Below are positions 63,092-64,000 of a stretch of 64,000 bases of DNA, piece after piece. A model generated the notes under the pieces. That model was not told the origin of the DNA and did not search any database. It saw only the letters and a program-made list of their open reading frames with translations. The position numbers were made by a program, and so were the translations under genes. Numbering within the stretch: position 1 is the first letter of the stretch; each line of letters starts with the position of its first letter. This DNA is from Bordetella parapertussis (GTDB taxonomy: Bacteria; Acidobacteriota; Terriglobia; Bryobacterales; Bryobacteraceae), in contig CALQCC020000001.1 in the NCBI GenBank assembly GCA_943328975.2, positions 1 through 64,000 on the forward strand, written 5' to 3'.

Positions 63092-64000
63092 CGCTTCTAG
63101 ATCTTCAACAAGCGGCAGCAGGTCAGCCGCTAACCCACAGGCTAGCGCCCGACGGAAGTAGTTCAGCAGCACGCGACCGGTCGCTGCGTCGTCGAACACT
63201 CCACCGACGTGTGTGGCCTGTGCGGCCATGGCTACGAAGTTACGTAATCTTGCGGAGGCGGCTTCCATGCCTTCGTCGAAGAACGAGAATACGGCGGCAT
63301 AGCGCGCGGGGATTTGCGCGGGATGCAGGTCCCAGCCTTGATAGAAACCGTTGTAGAGGGCTCGGCGGGTGTTGTGGTAGTGGAGCTTCCAGGCCTCCTG
63401 CACGTTGGACCCCTTCAGCGGGAGCACGTTGGTCGCGCCGTCGGAGAGCCATACGCCGGTGCCCGCTAGCTGCAAGAGCATGTGCGATCTGGCAAAATCA
63501 CAGGCCGGGTGCAGCAGGTCTTGTTGTGCGATGCCGAGGCTTGCTAGGTAGTCGTAGGCTCCAAAGTGCGCTCCTACGCAACGGCCTTCACAGGCGTCCA
63601 CCAACTCGCGCAGGTGCAACACGGCTTGCGGGGTTTCCACCATCAGCTCGACCCCGATTTGCGGAGGCAAGACTTCCACCAGCGCGGTGACGTCGGAGAC
63701 AGAGGCGACCTTTGGCAGGGTGACGACGAAGTTTTCGGGTAGGGAGCCTCCGACGTTGTCGAGAAACAGGTGCAGAGTCCGAAAGCCTCGCGGGCCGGCC
63801 TTCACGCGGATGCCGCATTGCCGGGGCAGGGTGGCCGTTTTGATCTCGCGCGCCGCGTTGATCGCCGCCGCGTCTTCTTCGGCGTCCGGGCGGATGCCGA
63901 AGCCGTCCTCGAAGTCGATGCGGAAGTCCTCGACGGGTTCGCGGTCCAACTTTTCAGAGACGCGGGCGGCGACTTCGTCGGATAGGCCCAGAGCGGCCTG
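63062..64000 (-). CDS. HpcH/HpaI-type aldolase (DUF6986-like), N-terminus beyond the window
   Basis: A carbon-carbon lyase of the HpcH/HpaI aldolase/citrate-lyase-beta superfamily. The frame is open to the window edge, 312 residues visible, with an early RIDFEDGFGIRP that gives acidic metal-binding residues and a later VELMVETPQAVLHLREL typical of that fold. Another in-window motif is GAHFGAYDYLASLG. The C-terminal third is the family's own. The substrate is unknown. Confidence 0.85.
   Translation of the reverse strand, partial: QAALGLSDEVAARVSEKLDREPVEDFRIDFEDGFGIRPDAEEDAAAINAAREIKTATLPRQCGIRVKAGPRGFRTLHLFLDNVGGSLPENFVVTLPKVASVSDVTALVEVLPPQIGVELMVETPQAVLHLRELVDACEGRCVGAHFGAYDYLASLGIAQQDLLHPACDFARSHMLLQLAGTGVWLSDGATNVLPLKGSNVQEAWKLHYHNTRRALYNGFYQGWDLHPAQIPARYAAVFSFFDEGMEAASARLRNFVAMAAQATHVGGVFDDAATGRVLLNYFRRALACGLAADLLPLVEDLEALLKFDAGNH

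Noticed and set aside
1-64000. Reassignment of TAG as a sense codon across the genome
   Set aside because: Many recognisable full-length genes end in TAG, among them tpx, the MFS gene and the feruloyl-CoA-synthase-like gene, so TAG works as a stop.
1-64000. CRISPR arrays, tRNA/rRNA genes, transposases, phage genes
   Set aside because: None seen: gaps between genes are short, without regular spacers, cloverleaf sequence or DDE transposase-like proteins.

Overview
The window reads as chromosome of an acidobacterium of the Bryobacterales/Solibacter type. The inference rests on secreted proteins carrying the C-terminal domain described from Solibacter (TIGR03437-like), a PEP-CTERM protein, DUF255, DUF1844, DUF2007 and TldD/TldE proteins, high GC content, and many short tight operons. 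About 70 genes cover almost all of the DNA. There is no rRNA, tRNA, CRISPR array, prophage or recognisable insertion sequence. Both window ends cut genes: plsX on the left and an HpcH/HpaI-type aldolase on the right.

Left part, 0-18 kb, is mostly housekeeping. It holds plsX-rpmF-yceD; DUF1844-MBL hydrolase-ribF-lacD; a PPK2 kinase; and a minus-strand operon xseB-ispA-tlyA-nadK-dicarboxylate carrier. A HpnI-type glycosyltransferase faces a radical SAM gene tail to tail. A minus-strand unit yvcK-glmU-rhomboid links UDP-GlcNAc synthesis with a UDP-GlcNAc-binding regulator. The rhomboid gene has an in-frame amber codon just before its catalytic histidine motif.

Middle part, 17.7-34 kb, holds thrB, the DUF255 thioredoxin-domain protein, thiol peroxidase, a degenerate JAB-like membrane protein, several secreted proteins, a dienelactone hydrolase, a creatininase, a PAP2 enzyme, a cytochrome/copper-monooxygenase-like protein, a geranylgeranyl-reductase-like flavoprotein, and a pair of transglutaminases followed by N-formylglutamate amidohydrolase.

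Right part, 34-64 kb, holds a divergent SDR / MFS-feruloyl-CoA-synthase-like locus, two large secreted beta proteins, hemL, a HicBA and a RES/Xre toxin-antitoxin pair, cysteine desulfurase-mnmA-acyltransferase, RNase R, an adenosine-specific kinase-like protein, a Ser/Thr kinase gene split by an amber codon, and the tldD-tldE pair.

The most notable observations are: two internal TAG codons at conserved sites, in the rhomboid and the kinase; a recurring TATAAT-like box 5-8 bases before start codons, suggesting leaderless mRNAs; a free-standing protein resembling domain III of EF-Tu whose Shine-Dalgarno region lies in a perfect hairpin abutting the ATG; a 69-base direct repeat at two intergenic sites; and a REP-like inverted repeat. 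No single locus is clearly a new multi-gene system. The RES/Xre plus EF-Tu-like neighbourhood and the transglutaminase/formylglutamate hydrolase cluster are the best candidates.
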